From assembly GCA_038503065.1 (NCBI GenBank), contig JBCAMK010000007.1:992001-1056000 (forward strand): a stretch of DNA of 64,000 nt, written 5' to 3'. Origin of the DNA: Paragyromitra xinjiangensis (lineage: Eukaryota; Ascomycota; Pezizomycetes; Pezizales; Discinaceae). The notes under the pieces were generated by a model. That model was not told the origin of the DNA and ran no database searches. It worked only from the letters and a program-made list of their open reading frames with translations. Shown piece by piece: positions 62,801 through 64,000 of the stretch (position 1 is its first letter; every line of letters begins with the position of its first letter). The position numbers were made by a program, and so were the translations under genes.

Positions 62801-62874
62801 AAAGCGAGGTATCATTAACACTGAAGAGAAAGAAAAAACAAGAAATCCAACCCACGTCCATGCCTGCATTTTCA
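59817..62874. other. 3 kb spacer between second MFS gene and edge kelch gene
   Basis: No supported gene. It contains the MFS promoter on its left. Three tandem TCCGTAT units lie at 61365-61385. From about 62400 to 62870 the plus strand is C/A-rich with TATAT islands, probably the 3' UTR of the kelch membrane protein. Frames at 61910-62158 and 62007-62351 lie on opposite strands and carry no motif. Confidence 0.55.
61365..61385. repeat. Three tandem TCCGTAT units
   Basis: A short perfect heptamer tandem repeat in the spacer between the second MFS gene and the edge kelch gene, with no evident role. Confidence 0.8.
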
Positions 62875-64000
62875 CTAATGATTAACGACTCTTAAACTCC
62901 TTCTCGGACTTAACAACACTCCCCAGAATGTTGGCTCCCCTACTAGCTCCATCTCGCTATCACTACGCTCCATCTCTGGCGCAATTAATGCATCGTCGCC
63001 GCTAGTCCGCCTGCTATGCCTGTTGCTGATTGCTACCTTCTCGCTAGCCTCTCTGAGTTCTTTGATTTTTCTTTTATACCACACATAGGCGCCTAGTAGG
63101 ATGAGAATCACAAGCAACACGATCCCAGCGATGATAAGGCCGATTATTAGACCAATATTTGTCGATTTGCCGTGAGAGGTAGACGAGGAACTATCAGCGG
63201 AAGGATACGAGGTGGTTGTTATAACGCTAACGCTGCCATCGCTATTGGTGACTGTTGCAGTTGTAGTAGATGCGGTGTGGGGGGTAATCGTCGTGTACTT
63301 ATAATCTCCCGGTTGCCCTGTCGCGACTGGTGAGCCTGGATCTGGAGTTTGAACAGGCTGGGTTACTGTTGCGCCACCTGTTGGATCCCCGCCGATTATG
63401 TTGATGACAATTTCTGGAACTAGGTAGAACTCTGATATACTTGTGTAGCTGCTGGAGAAGGTGTAACTCGTCTTCCACTCGGTTGCCGAAGCATCGAAGA
63501 TGTAAATTCCAGGACTATCACAACTGAGTTCCTGCCCGACGTACCCTCCAATCACAACCATCTCGCTCCCATGAAGTTCGCATGTGTGCCCTGCTCTTGC
63601 AGGAGGGACCGGCTGCCCATCTGTGTTCACCTGGATCCACGAGAAGGATGGTATAGTCAAGATCCACATATCACTAAGTTGAGTCTGGTCTCCATAGGGA
63701 ACAAGGTTCTGCCCGCCAAAGAAATAAATATTATGTGAGCTGCCATCAGAGGCAGAACCAACGACAGCGCATGGGTTAACACGGTATTTCGGGGTGGAGC
63801 CATCGGTAGCTTGCTTAGTCCAGGTGCGCGTGGAGAGATCGTATATGTCAACTATATTAAGTTGGGAGAAGGTATCGTTGCGCCCGCCACCGATGCTGAT
63901 GAGAATACCTTCCTTTCCCCATGGAACCTACGAAGGGATAAATTAGCCGCCAATTGTGCTTTAGAGGAGAATAAAGCTTACAAATACCAACACCCCATCT
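62875..64000 (-). CDS. Kelch-type single-pass membrane protein, 5' end outside window
   Basis: Cell-surface protein with kelch repeats and one membrane span; the gene enters from the right edge, so the N-terminus and signal peptide are not visible. Visible exons are 63982-64000 (partial) and 62875-63927, joined in phase 0 across a 54-base intron (GTAAGC...CGTAG) as GVLVF-VPWGKEGILISIGGG. Kelch-like strands follow: ISIGGGRND...VDIYDLSTRTWTK, IYFFGGQN...DMWILTIPSFSWI and RAGHTCELHGSEMVVIGGY...IYIFDA. A Ser/Thr/Pro-rich stalk leads to a hydrophobic helix (IGLIIGLIIAGIVLLVILIL), then a basic stop-transfer KRKIKEL and a cytosolic tail with EMERSDSEMELVGEP. This architecture, kelch ectodomain plus type I membrane span, is common in fungi, with unknown function. 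It is unrelated in layout to the kelch protein at 36 kb. Confidence 0.88.

Overview
The window looks like nuclear DNA of a filamentous ascomycete (Pezizomycotina). Its genes are broken by short introns of about 47-101 bases with GT...AG ends. They include a VeA velvet regulator, the splicing factor Isy1, the mitochondrial factor Rcf2 and the translation factor eIF2D. Gene density is low: 16 supported protein genes in 64 kb, with long spacers. I could not place the species. All exon joints below were built by hand from reading frame, splice signals and family resemblance, and every completed model sums to a whole number of codons.

Left arm (1-19.5 kb), mostly housekeeping: an omega-class-like glutathione S-transferase (+), an unrecognised single-span membrane protein (+), a PQ-loop vacuolar transporter of the Ypq/Rtc2 kind (+), eIF2D/Tma64 (+), a 754-residue unrecognised coiled-coil protein (-) and VeA (-). 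Centre (19.5-36 kb): a 16.5 kb stretch between the divergent veA and kelch genes in which I find no convincing gene, only microsatellites, an AT hairpin and several copies of the palindrome TACATGTA. Middle (36-43.6 kb), compact: a six-kelch-repeat protein (+), Rcf2 (+), Isy1 (-) and an atypical short-chain dehydrogenase (+).

Right arm (43.6-64 kb), accessory in character: a 4.1 kb spacer with a non-autonomous Tc1/mariner-like element (MITE) and short telomere-like tracts, an F-box-like protein (+), a DHA1-type MFS transporter (+), an NmrA-like oxidoreductase (-), a three-exon gene for an unrecognised 141-residue protein (-), a second DHA1-type MFS transporter (-), and at the right edge a kelch-type membrane protein (-) whose 5' end lies outside the window. 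Two exporters plus two NAD(P)-fold enzymes suggest a small detoxification or metabolite locus, but there is no polyketide synthase, NRPS, terpene cyclase or P450 in view, so I do not call it a biosynthetic cluster.

The observations most worth checking are the abrupt mid-gene switch from C-ending to G-ending codons in several short genes (Rcf2, Isy1, the SDR, eIF2D), the 270-base MITE at 44.4 kb, the over-represented octamer TACATGTA, the 141-residue hidden gene, and the 16.5 kb desert upstream of veA.
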